From Oxyruncus cristatus (lineage: Eukaryota; Chordata; Aves; Passeriformes; Cotingidae): 64,000 bases of DNA. Each line of letters starts with the position of its first letter. The first letter of the stretch is position 1. Below are positions 13,801 to 24,500 of the stretch, one piece after another. The notes beneath the pieces are model-generated. The model did no database searches, was not told the origin of the DNA, and saw only the letters and a program-made list of their open reading frames with translations. The position numbers were made by a program, and so were the translations under genes. The stretch lies in contig VXAY01004337.1 in assembly GCA_013399855.1 (NCBI GenBank), positions 1,506,298-1,570,297 on the forward strand, written 5' to 3'.

Positions 13801-16800
13801 AAGTGAAACAGAATTATTTCTATATAGTTAATTATTATAAATACAACTACAGGTCAAGTCAAAGTAATTGAGCTTTTTATATGCATTGGATTATGAAATT
13901 GCTACTCAGGCAAATGTGCAGCATTGCACAGGCAATGAATAGTAAACACTGCTAGCCTTTTTTTCTTAAAAATACTAATTTTTTCCCACATTATATAACT
14001 TCTATTACTATTGTAATATAAAAGCCAGGAGTGAATACTTCTGCTAATCGGGATTTTAAATCTCTTGATGAGTTCTAGGTCACACGTGAGAAGTAAAATC
14101 AGCCATGTGACCCAATGACAATACCTTTTTCTGGAAAATAGTAAGTATACATGGAGTAGACAAGAAAAAACATATGGTATTTGTTTTGGAAATGGTTATT
14201 CAGTTCAAGTTATATAACCTTGCTTTGGACATTCATAGGTCCCATACACAATTTTGCTTTCATGGAAGGTGAAAAATCCATAGTTTGGACTAATACACAT
14301 CCTGTTTTGTCATTCATCACCAGACCAGTAAGGCAAATCTAATAAAGCAAGACATGCAGTTGTAGGAATTTGTTTTCATTTTCCAAACAGCAAAACAAAA
14401 CAAGTCAGATGGAGCAGAGAGAGAGAGAAAAGCATTATAGTACTGGCTGAATGCTTTTTTCAATAATAAAATTAATTTCCAAAATACACGTAATGTATTT
14501 GCTTATGCACACTACGGATAGTTTTCATTCAAGACTTTATTCCTAGAGTAATCTTCTTACAGTAATTTGTACTATAGTTATTACTTAAAAAGACAGCGCA
14601 AGAAAATTAATGCTGTAGAAAACACCTAGTTTTTCCCTTCCATTATTTGCTTTTATTTTTCTTAGTGGTTTAAGAATGTCTGATGATGGAGTTTTCTTCA
14701 GGGACTAAGGATAACAGAATCAAGATCCACTGATTTTCAGGGCATCTTCTTTCTCTAATATGGGCATTTTATGTGTGTTCATGCCATGAAAGTTTTTCAC
14801 TCAAGCCGACCATGCATGTTCCTCACAAGACCAGAGAAGGCAACCAGTTGACATATGCATTATGTATAGATGTACATACACACATATATATGAGTAACTG
14901 TACTCTTTCCCCCTTCAGATCCTGCAATGAAACCCATCACTTTGGCCTCAGGTCTGTGCAGCAATGGCTCATCTATTCGTACTCATTTGCTACTGAATTC
15001 CCCGTGTCTTTTGCTGCAGCACGCTGGGGTCTGCAGTCCATAACACAGAATAATTTCACTTGTGGTCCCTCCTTGGAAGGCAGTTTTACTTCTGATTCCA
15101 TAAGTAATGCAGGAAAGACATAAAACCACAAGAACCATCAAAATTAGGAAATATTGCCATTATTGTGCTATTACAAGCATTTTCCTTGAAAGTATTTTTT
15201 TTAAGAGCAAAGAATTAATACTTTTCATTATCTGCAACCATGAGGCTTTTCTTACCTCAACATTTTCCATTGCTTCAGATATTCTTTTTTTTAAATCTGC
15301 AGAAGAGTCATGACTGTGCTGCTGGAGATCTCTCACAACTATGTCAAAGTGATTGCCTTTCAGCTGACCAAGCCTGAGGTGCTGGTACGTTGAACGGATG
15401 TTGTATATTCTCATGCCCTTTTTTTCCATTTTGTTTCCAATTTCTTTCAACCTACATAAATAAGTGGGAGAAATTACAAACCACCCTCTATTAAAGTTAT
15501 CCAACTTCTAATAAATGTCTTCTTCACCTTTGTATTAGAATTAAAAAGCTCTTAAATAATAAAATGGGATGTAAAACATAGCATATATCCAGTATATAAA
15601 ATATACTATATTTTCACTGTCCTCCAATACAGGCAAAGGGAAGACACATCAGTAAAAACATTTCAAAAGATTGCACCAGACTGATACCTATTAACATATA
15701 AAATTATGTCCTAAACTGAATGCACCCAGATTCTAAGTACCTCTCGGGAGTCACCTTCTTCACAACCATAGGTTGGAAAGTGATAGCCTTCTTATCTTTG
15801 ATGCCAGTGTAACTGAAGTCTGAAGGAAGAACACCAAGTTCTGCAGCCAACAAGCCGATTGCTTCTAGTGTTTCTAGATTTTCTTTCTGAAGGGTGAAAG
15901 CTGAAACAATCATCTAAGAATTACTAGGAATTTGCACTTCTAAATCATACAGGTGTTCTGCCATGATAGATGGGCAGGTTCTTCCCCTCAAACTGTAATA
16001 GCATGGAAACTGTAAAGAAACAGTCCTCCCACCCCACAAAAGTAATGGGACTTTTTCAGCACAGAAGTAAAGATACAGTATACAAAACTTAGAACGAGAA
16101 AACCCTGCTGCCTTCAAAAACAGTACCTGAGTAAATGCAACACAATCTAAAAACCACGTTCTGATGTGTTTCTAGAAACATTCTCTAAATCAGAAACCAA
16201 CTGCTTGTAGGAATGAGGTCATAAATCAAATTTGACCTAACATCCAACATCTAGATACACCTTCTAACATCACCCCATTACTTTCAAGGCAAAGTTAACA
16301 CACTGAGAATACCAGTTAGTGCTACAACCAAAAGAACTGTAACCATTATCACGGAACAATTAATTTAAAAACACTGCAGTAACTTGATTCATCCATGTCA
16401 TTCTCCAGTAATGCAACTACAATACATTGATAATGATTTATTTCAGCATAAACAATGAGTCAATCGGGCCTATGTGTCATAAAAGAATGATTCAGAGTTT
16501 CAGTCTTACTACAGAACACCATAATACCTGCCACCTTCACTAAAAACGTAGTATTTACCTGTATAAACATCTTGTTTTTCCTGGGAACCACCAGCAGACC
16601 TTTTTCTGGACCCACATTTTTCTCGAAACCGTACTGTTATTGACATATTTGGCTGATCATTGACATCTGTCACAGTAAAAGACTTTGTTTCTAAAAGTTT
16701 TCCGAATTTTCTATTGAGAAAGTGGTGAACTACTTTTCTGTGCTCTTTGTTTCCATCAGGCTCAAAAGAAAACGTCGAATTTTCTAGCTTTGCATCTAAA

Positions 16801-17453
16801 AATTTAAAGAAATCACTTGTTTCCTTTTCAGTCACTAACTGACAAAGTTCTCTGTAATCAGCATTTCCTTTTACAATCATTTCATTGTCTTTTGTAACAG
16901 TGACTAAAAAGGGGAATTTCTGCCTAACAGCACTGTGTAAATCAGCGCGACTTTTCTTGTCCAGCCTGGGTCCTAGCGAGAGCTCCCTAGTGCCAGCACT
17001 CGGATTATTTTCCAAGCCCCACGCTTCCTTCAGATCGCAAGCAAACTTATTGAGCCGTTCGCTCATGGGTTTGCCGAGTAAGGACTCCAGTCTGGCTTCC
17101 TCGAGGCCGGATTTCGGCTTAGGTGCTCCCTCACGCTGTTTTTTGTCGGGGGATGCAGCACAGCCGCCCCCTGCCCGGCCCAGATCGCGCTCCGGAGTCC
17201 CGGGCGCAGTCCCCCGGGGATGCAGGGGGGCTCCCGAGCCGGGGACCTCCGCTCTTCGCAGCTTGGGCTGCCGAAGGCATGGGCCGCTCTGCTCCGGCAG
17301 CGCCTCGCTGGTTCTCTGAGGTAGTTCAGCCTCGCTGTCCCCAAGGAAGCGTTCGGGCACCTCGATTTCAGTCACTACGAAGTCGGCGGGGGAGTTTTTG
17401 ATGGTGCCGCGGAAGCCGGTGTGTTCAGTCAGGTAACTGAAGGAGGGCAGCAT
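7558..17453 (-). CDS. PUS7L: PUS7L, pseudouridylate synthase 7-like (8 coding exons, 695 aa)
   Basis: This is a TruD-family RNA pseudouridine synthase, which isomerises uridine to pseudouridine; human PUS7L has been linked to mRNA modification. Joined exons (minus): 17453-16559, 15900-15741, 15451-15256, 13551-13453, 11889-11808, 10449-10172, 8517-8464, 7881-7558. They total 2088 bases with phase continuous throughout, giving 695 aa against about 701 in human. Family landmarks are an N-terminal 'GFRGTIKNSPADFVVTEI' block, the catalytic-Asp motif YTGIKDKKAIT (Asp about 334), RLGQLKGNHFDIV, NYYGPQRFG (after residue 417), KIWNEAASYRL, and the C-terminal NKVGQWYH and CYATVCLREIMK. All introns are GT-AG. 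The start is the only ATG that places the conserved block at the N-terminus. The residue 50-130 linker is GC-rich and poorly conserved. The gene is head-to-head with IRAK4. Confidence 0.95.
8464..8517 (-). CDS. PUS7L: PUS7L coding exon 7 (54-bp micro-exon)
   Basis: An 18-codon, phase 0-0 exon reading VHVVTASEESAKKYSIYQ between TTGTCAG and GTAAGT. It aligns with the human segment ending ...MYAIHQ just before VVLPVLG. Its length is a multiple of three, so it could be skipped without a frameshift. Confidence 0.85.
9155..9410 (-). mobile_element. CR1 LINE 3' fragment in PUS7L intron 6
   Basis: The plus strand starts 'atcatagaatcatcaaagctgg', which is the reverse complement of the CR1 3' terminal repeat. 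It continues through 'ctttccagtgcttgac' and 'acaacttgaggccatttcctcttgtc', the standard antisense CR1 tail. The right end fades at about 9405-9420. What follows, to about 9900, is not recognised. Confidence 0.8.
10172..10449 (-). CDS. PUS7L: PUS7L coding exon 6
   Basis: Acceptor TATATCAG, donor AAG|GTGAGT. It encodes EDAKGTLMMLPEFKVREK through RIFYVHAYCSKIWNEAASYR and ends SLNDK in phase 0. This is part of the TruD insertion/catalytic region shared with human PUS7L. Confidence 0.93.
11808..11889 (-). CDS. PUS7L: PUS7L coding exon 5
   Basis: Acceptor TTTAAAG, donor ACTG|GTATGT. It encodes VEAVKLFFTPEDTDDP...YFLQT, matching the human 'KLFLTPEDLDDPVN' segment. It ends in phase 1 and joins exon 6 to give LQTEDAKG. 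Confidence 0.92.
13453..13551 (-). CDS. PUS7L: PUS7L coding exon 4 (TruD motif NYYGPQRFG)
   Basis: A 33-codon phase 0-0 exon beginning TKGFVNYYGPQRFGQG and ending LALLSEKM. NYYGxQRFG is a TruD/PUS7 family signature motif. The donor GTATTT is weak but is the only one compatible with frame. Confidence 0.93.
15256..15451 (-). CDS. PUS7L: PUS7L coding exon 3
   Basis: Acceptor TTATGTAG, donor GAG|GTAAGA. It encodes LKEIGNKMEKKGMRIYNIR, the conserved RLGQLKGNHFDIVVRDL, and ends ISEAMENVE. The frame past the donor is intron read-through. Confidence 0.94.
15741..15900 (-). CDS. PUS7L: PUS7L coding exon 2 (catalytic Asp motif)
   Basis: Acceptor TGTTTCAG, donor GAGAG|GTACTT. It encodes AFTLQKENLETLEAIG..., then YTGIKDKKAIT with the presumed catalytic aspartate (residue about 334 of the joined protein) and MVVKKVTPER. 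An alternative acceptor (TTCTTAG, 15915 side) would break the join with exon 1 and was not used. Confidence 0.93.
16559..17453 (-). CDS. PUS7L: PUS7L coding exon 1
   Basis: Starts MLPSFSYLTEHTGFRGTI and ends KQDVYT with donor ACAG|GTAAAT, phase 1. It contains the conserved LHSAVRQKFPFLVTVTKDN, EHRKVVHHFLNRKFG and SITVRFREKCG blocks. Residues about 50-130 are Pro/Gly/Arg-rich and GC-rich, unlike the human linker. The open frame extends upstream through the N gap but has no family similarity there. Confidence 0.9.
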
Positions 17454-17540
17454 GGCCGGGCCTGCCCTGCCCCCGGCCGGGCCCGCCGCGCAGGCAACGG
17501 GAGCGGATGGGAAACGGGGGGGGAGGAGGGCGGATAGTAA

Positions 17541-17627
17541 NNNNNNNNNNNNNNNNNNNNNNNNNNNNNNNNNNNNNNNNNNNNNNNNNNNNNNNNNNNN
17601 NNNNNNNNNNNNNNNNNNNNNNNNNNN
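17541..17627. other. Assembly gap (87 N)
   Basis: A run of N in the shared promoter. The 14 bases immediately left of it (AGGGCGGATAGTAA, 17527-17540) are identical to those immediately right (17628-17641). Confidence 0.99.
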
Positions 17628-17983
17628 AGGGCGGATAGTAACAACTGCTACAAGGCGGCTGGCGGAAAGGATGCTGAAAGGCTGGGAGGGAGGGAGGGAG
17701 GACAGCAGGCAACGATGGAGACCGGGAAGCAGGACGGGGGGGCCGCGGCTCCGCGAGCCTCCGGTAGGGCCGCCAGGGGGCGCCACCACTTCCCCCCCGC
17801 CACGGGAAAAGGGGCCGACGGCCGGTACCAACTCACACAGGTCCGGGGGGAAAGAGAAGAAAGGAACGAACCCCCCTCTCCGTTGCCGGACATGGTGCGC
17901 GCCGAGGGGGCAAGGCACCCCGAACAGCCTATGGGGAGGCGACGTGGGAGCAGAGTGCTTCCGCGTTCGTCTCACCGCGCCGG

Positions 17984-17991
17984 TGACGTCA
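17984..17991. promoter_or_regulatory. Perfect palindromic CRE (TGACGTCA)
   Basis: A consensus CREB/ATF site in the shared promoter, about 100 bases upstream of the inferred IRAK4 first splice donor and about 530 bases upstream of the PUS7L ATG. Full-length CREs near a start site are strong predictors of CREB/ATF binding; occupancy is inferred, not shown. Confidence 0.6.
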
Positions 17992-18339
17992 GCGCCGCCG
18001 GGGGCTGGCCCCGCCCTCTTAAAGGGGAAGTGGTGCCGGAGGGCGCCCGCGCGAGGTGTGGGCGCCGCTGCCGGGAACCGACGCGGGCGGTGAGGGGCCT
18101 CCAGGGGGCTGCTGCCGCCGGTTGCGGGGCGGAGGGGGCTCCTGTCTGCCGGGAATGGTAGGCGGGAGCCGCGCCGCGGGGAGTGGCCGCGGGCGGGCCG
18201 GGAGGCGACTGTGAAGCCGTGAGGACGGGCCGGACCAGGCCGAGGGCTGGGGCCGGGCGCTGTCGGGCGGGCGCGGGGGCGGGGGCGGGTTTGTCGCCCT
18301 TAGGATTGACGGCGCCGCTCGTGTCCCCAGGAGCTGAGG

Positions 18340-18500
18340 ATGGGCGAGCCCGTGACGGCTTCCACGCTCGTCCGCTGCCTGAGCTACGGGCTCGTGAGGC
18401 GGCTGGCGGACTATATCGACCCGCAGGAGGGCTGGAGGAGGCTCGCCATGGATATAACAAACCCGACCGGTGAAGGCAGATACAGCCAGATGCATATAAG
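18340..18500 (+). CDS. IRAK4: IRAK4 coding exon 1 (death domain start)
   Basis: Begins [18 protein letters not shown] and contains FIDPQEGW-like [12 protein letters not shown], ending QMHIR (split codon). The donor GTCCTA is a poor match to consensus, but the frame and the next exon (RFEAFIQ) fix it here. The ATG lies nine bases after the acceptor at 18330. Confidence 0.92.
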
Positions 18501-21500
18501 GTCCTACATAAAAGTCATGTAACGTAACTTCGTGTGTTACCCGTTTGATATAAATACCTTGTCCATCACGTGCCGGTGTCCGTCCCGTTTTCCATCCCAT
18601 TACTGTAACTTGCTGCAATTTGTGTGCTATGTAAGTAGGTACTTTTATCTTACAGTGTCGTTTCCTGTGGGAACTCGAGGTAATTACTTCTAATTTTTCG
18701 GCAGCTCAGTTTTTAGGCAAGCCCAAGAAAAATTGACTAAGGAAATTAGCCTTAATTAGAGCCACAGACATGTATTTTTAGCAATACAGCATTGGCTGTG
18801 TAACTGCCTGTATCCTACAGACCAGTAGATGGACCTCATTGTGCCCAAGAGACTACTGGGGTGTAACTCCCAATTCACAGTTCCCAAGAAAATGTCCAAC
18901 AAATGTTAGTTTTAGGCCTGAGGCTCTCCACAAGTTTAATTAAGAAGTAATATCCGCAGTATTTTATGAGCACCTTGTTGCTTGAAGGGCTTGTGGAATT
19001 CTGAAGCTGTTTCAAAGGTTGTGCTTAATGCCAGTCTCAGAACATTCAAAATGGAGTGCAAATGCCAAACGGACAGGAAATAATAATTTTTCCATTTCAT
19101 CTGACTGTGATTTAATCTTCTGTCTCTTACGGACGTTCTCTTGTCTGTTAGTCCCATGTGCCAGTATATTCTGTGTCCTGGACAAAAATCCTGAAGCCAT
19201 GTTTACGTGCTTTACCTTAGTTTTTCCGATACATTGCAATATTTTTCCCTGATTTTGGATGTTTTTATGGCTCTTAGTTGTATTTTCAGAAGATTAGTGA
19301 ATTTGTACAGTACATTCAGAATTTTTTTCTATATGGGGTTTGGTTTGGGTTTTTTCAGCAGTTTTTGGTTTGGTGTTTTTTTTTTTTGGTAATTTGTCTT
19401 TAATCTCCCTTCTTCAGGTCACTTTTTTTTTTTTTTTTTGGTTAATGTTGGTCTTAATTTATCTTTTAAGGAGATTTGAGGCATTTATACAAATGGGAAA
19501 GAGTCCCACATGTGAGTTGCTTTTTGACTGGGGAACAACAAACTGTACAGTTGCTGATCTTGTGGATCTGCTGATCAGAAATCAATTCCTAGCACCAGCA
19601 AGCCTGTTGCTTCCAGGTAACTATTACTCTTGTACATTTTTGTACTGTATTCTCAGTTTTGTAAAATGCGAAGAGCTTCACAGAAACTGGAAAATCAGAA
19701 AGGATTAGGTCAAAATAACCCAAAATGGATATATTTTCCACTTTCAGTTTAAATAAGAGTTCCAAGTTTCAATAGGAGTGCTGGAGTTGACACAGGGTGG
19801 CAGAATATAACCTCATGATACTTACGTGTCTCCTGATTTTAAAAAATACTGGCATTAATATTTTGTGGTTTTTTTCTGGTTCCTAATGTAGTTAACACTT
19901 TCTCTAAATTCCATTTTCAGAACCTCTAAGGATGCCACAGGAAGTTACATTACCTCTTTCTTCACAGGAAACCTTGCCTATACATGAGAAACAACTACCT
20001 GTACAGGAAAAAGAAGCGGCATCTGTAAAGCCTGTTTTAGTTCAGGGTACTGAGAAGCAACATTCAGATCCTTCCTACTTAAGTCAAAAAAACAGCGACT
20101 CACAGTCCAGTAACACAGGTAGGCAATTACTTTGCTAGAATTAAGTACTGGTTTTTTGGGTGTTCTGTCCTTCACCCCATGTGAAATAAATCATAGCAAT
20201 GCATGAGAGTGATGACTCTATTCCTATCATTGTTCATTTATGGTAAACAGCATCTTTTACCTTGCCAACAAGTCACCTAACGTGATGGAAGACTTGACTG
20301 TTGGTTACATTGCAATTTATTTTGTGCCACACATAATCCTGTTGCCCTTTTCCAATACTTAATTTATAGACTGTTCAGCATCTTATGTTTTAAAGCTGGA
20401 TTTTATATGTCAGAAATGACTAAGAATGCTGGAGAAAAGACGACCAAAGTAGGCATTTTATGAGAGTGTGTGGTTGATCTATTCCTTCCTAAGGGTCCAC
20501 TTTTGTGTTGCTGCCAGAAACATGATGTGATCTAGGTATATTTTTTACATCTAAGGCAGTGTGGCGCTCTCTGTGATCTGCAGCATGTTTAATTTCTATT
20601 ACCTGTATTACAACTACGAACAAAAAATAGAATCAGAAGGCTGCTACAGTGGTAGTTGTGGAGAAAATTATGCATAGCTCGTTATTTATCTGCCTTCCTT
20701 TTGATTTCTGGTATCTTCATCACGAATCTGGAAGTAGAGCTCCACTGTGTCTTGGGATTTGTGTGGTATCAAGTTTCTGTTTCAATAGAACTGAAGCAGG
20801 AAACCTATTCAGTACGCTTGCTCCTTAAGTGAAATCACAGCTTTATGCTAAATGTCAAATATGTCTTTCAGATTTCCATAATTTTTTGTTTCATGACTTG
20901 GAAAGCATTACAAATAATTTTGATGCCCGACCAGAATCATCTGGAGGTAATAAACTGGGAGAAGGCGGCTTTGGCGTTGTATTCAAAGGCTACATCAATG
21001 GCAGAAATGTGGCTGTCAAGAAGCTCGTTGCTGTGAGTTTCCTGGTTTTTTTCATTTTAGTGACTGTTCATAGTGTAGTTTTGTTTATCTTGCTTATTGT
21101 GGAAAGCGTAGAATGATACAATTCAAAAAGCGTCACCATGTTAAACGTTAGTTGGGTTGAGAACCTTATCCTGTAGTCCCATGAATGAGTTGGCTCAGTC
21201 ATGTGAAACAATTCTTGCCTTCTCTGTAGCTCCCTTTGAGTGGCTCAGGCAAGTTGTCAGGAAGAGCAGAGTGCTCTCTCAGTTGTTGCCTTGCTGAGAA
21301 GTGGCACAAGGGAAGGGTTGCTAAGGAGATTTCCATTTCGGATTCATATAGGTAAGATTCACAAGCTAAATAGGTATTCCCACAGAATTTTAGTCTTCAT
21401 TACTATTGGTTTGTTTGAATAATTTAATTTTGTAATGAGTAAGTGCTGTTAGGGGGTAGCTGCAGTGAATGGTAAGTTGGTGACTGTGATGACACTGGAT

Positions 21501-24500
21501 CCATTTGTTCAATAATACTGTGTTCCAAGGAATTAAAAGGCATGTTGTGATACTTCATTTTCAAGCTGAGTAAACAGTTAACCAATTGTACACAAATTCT
21601 TTTTTTTTTTTTTAAATTAACAACTGTGCATTTCAATATGTCCAGTGATGTTAATGTCTAAAACTTCTTTTTGTAGATGGTTGATGTTAGTGTTCAGGAC
21701 TTGAAGCAGCAATTTGAACAAGAAATAAACATAATGGCAAAGTGAGTACAGTCTTATACAATTTTTGTATTTCTAATGTAACTTAGTGATTTTCATGGTA
21801 AGTGAGAATGTTTCTTATACAGCATGACTATGTTTGTTTTCAAGCATCACCACTGAAACCTGGCTGTGTGCAGTAGAGCTGAAACAAGTAACCGGGAATC
21901 AAGTTCCCTCTGCTTTATATTTTCCTCAACTGTTCAGAGTCTTTAAGAGCATATACAAACAGATATTTTTTTTTTTTGTCCTTTGCTCTAGGTGTCAGCA
22001 TGAAAATCTAGTAGAATTACTAGGTTTCTCAAGTGATGGTGCTCAGCCGTGTCTGGTGTATGAATACATGCCCAATGGTTCATTGCTTGACAGACTTGCT
22101 TGTCTGGTAAGTAAAATATTTTCTAGATTCCAATTGTCCTTCTCTGGTAAAGTATAAGTATCTGTGGAATGTCTCTGAAATAGTACTGAACTGTAATGGC
22201 CAAATGATGTTTTGCTACTTGCTTCTTGTGTTTTAGAAGAAATATGATAACAAGTGTTCTTCCAATAACATGTTATTCAAATGTTTTAGATAGATTAAAG
22301 TCAAATCAGCCTGATAATACAATGTCATGTACTAGTACCTGAAGTGGCACAGGAGCTTGGACTTGCTGTGCCTGTGTGAAGCAGTGCAAAAGGTGCTGCA
22401 GTATTGTTCACAGTTCTAACATTGGCATGTTCTCTGCTAATTCTTGAGATTCTGCATTGTGAAATTGCCCTTTGTTCATTGTCCTAGTGATAGTGGTTAT
22501 AACATAATGCTCATAGTTTACTTACCTCTTTCTAAATAAATGGGAATTACATTTTTTTAAATTATTATTTTGTGTAAATGCAATGCTTTATTCTGACTTA
22601 ATCAAATGGTGTATCTTCTAGCCTTGGCTTTTAATAAATAATAAGTTGCTTTGGGTTGATAAGGCAACTCTGTCTATGAAGGGCAGATGGAGTGATACCA
22701 ATAGTAAGTCAGACTTAAGCTAGTAGATCAGTGCCCATGTTGGTTTGTTGAAGAAGTTCAAAAAGTCTGCTTTATACTAAACAAATCATCTGCTGAACAA
22801 TTTAAATTGGTGCTACTTCAACCCCTCGTGGCCCCAGATCTAAAAATGTTAGTTTGCTTTTTTTTTCTGCACTGATCCTCTGGTTGTACTGGCTCAAGCA
22901 TTTGGTAATTGGAGAAGAGCTGGATTAGGAACCTGATCAGGCTGAAAAAAATCCTCAGTGAAAAAAATTTTTAGTTTTCACTTGGAGACATTTCCTCTGC
23001 AGGGCTGCACAAATAGCAGGAGAGAAGCTGTGTTAGGATGAGAATAAGTAGCAGTGCCTGGGGACACTTGATGTGTTTGGTATCACTGCTGTCTCAGTTT
23101 AGTTTGATTGATTTGCTTGCACACACTGCTACATAAGCAATTATTTTATTTTTTTAACTAAGTCAGTGCAGAAGAGACACTAAGTCTTACTTAAGGACAG
23201 TGCAAATTTATCTGTAGAAATGGACGCTGCTTGACAAGGATGTATATGAAAATGTTCATCCATGTAACTTTGGCTATTATCATCCAGTGAGATTAAAAGA
23301 TTGGTGATAATTGAAAGCTACAGTAGAAATAAGTGAGTCCTTTACAAGGAAGAAACAGATTTATGATATAAAGAAAAAATCTCAATCCGAATCTGTAAAT
23401 CAGAAAGAATCTTTTTCTGATAAGGTCAAATAGGTGAGGAATGTACTTACTGAATGTTCTTGCTGATAACTTCATTTTGTGACTTCACATGATGCGTTTT
23501 GTGGCACGGACTCTTGCTTATGTCATCTTCTTGTCTGGGTTTTGAGCCGGCGAGGGAGGTTGGTGGAATGGTGAGATATTGTAATCCTTTCAGCCACTGA
23601 CAAGATTAAGAAGTGGTTTTGAAATGCAGATGTTCTCAGTTCAAAGGTTTAGTTAGTAACACAAATAAAACTTAAACTCCTGAGAAGTGGTAAATCCAAA
23701 AACACTGGAAGATTGACTTCTCACTCTTAGTAAAAGCTGTGGGTTGCTTTTAACTATTTGTTTTGGGTTAAAGGCTGTGGTATCAGTGCCAGTGTGAAGT
23801 GCAGGGTGTGGTAGATACAGATTCTTTGCAGGGCAGCTGGTCTTGTAGGGTCAGAGTCGAATATTAACCAAGAATGTTTTTTGCAACTGGTGGATTAATC
23901 TATGGTAAAATGCAGGGAAAGAACAGAATGTGACAAATTCATGTATATCTACCCAAGTCAATTGAGAAAGGTATTCTAGTAGTATTTTTAATGATTTACT
24001 TGAAACAACAAATCATAGCAAGAAGTCCGTTTTGAATTGTGAGGCTTTTGTAAGTTTTGTTTTGATTTATGTAACCACATATATATATATATATATATAT
24101 GTGTTACATTTTCACGTTTTAACTTGCCTTTCTCTCTTCTTAATCAAGAATGATAGTCCACCAATTTCTTGGAATACAAGATGTAAAATTGTTCAAGGTA
24201 CAGCAAATGGCATCAACTTTTTGCATGAAAATAATCATATTCACAGAGATATTAAAAGGTAAGAAGCTACAGGCTATTGCTGGCTGCATTCTCACTTTTT
24301 TTCTTTTTTCTTTTTTTCTTTTCTTTTTTTGTATTCCTTGTTAAAGTAATTTTAGAGAGAACAAACTTCAGAAAGCATTGCTGCAGTTAAGGGCACAATC
24401 TTTTCTGCAAGTGACATCCGTCAACATAATCTTGTCTGTCCCACAAGGACATGACCAGTACAGACATCTAAAGATAATTATGAGTCTGTTAGAACCATAG

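Larger units (their letters stand above)
17454..18339. promoter_or_regulatory. Divergent CpG-rich promoter of PUS7L and IRAK4
   Basis: The two start codons face away from each other, 886 bases apart (including a gap of nominal length 87). The interval is very GC-rich with many CpG, typical of a bidirectional housekeeping promoter. A full palindromic CRE, TGACGTCA, lies at 17984-17991. A plausible IRAK4 non-coding first exon ends at 18089 (GGGCG|GTGAGG). Its partner acceptor is GTCCCCAG before 18331, nine bases upstream of the IRAK4 ATG. No TATA box was seen. Confidence 0.75.

Noticed and set aside
14773..15123. Plus-strand open frame of 116 codons in a PUS7L intron
   Set aside because: No domain, opposite to the gene, no splice or promoter context.
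17452..18093. Plus-strand open frame of 213 codons in the shared promoter
   Set aside because: A GC-driven open frame through an N gap, antisense to the PUS7L start; no conserved motif.
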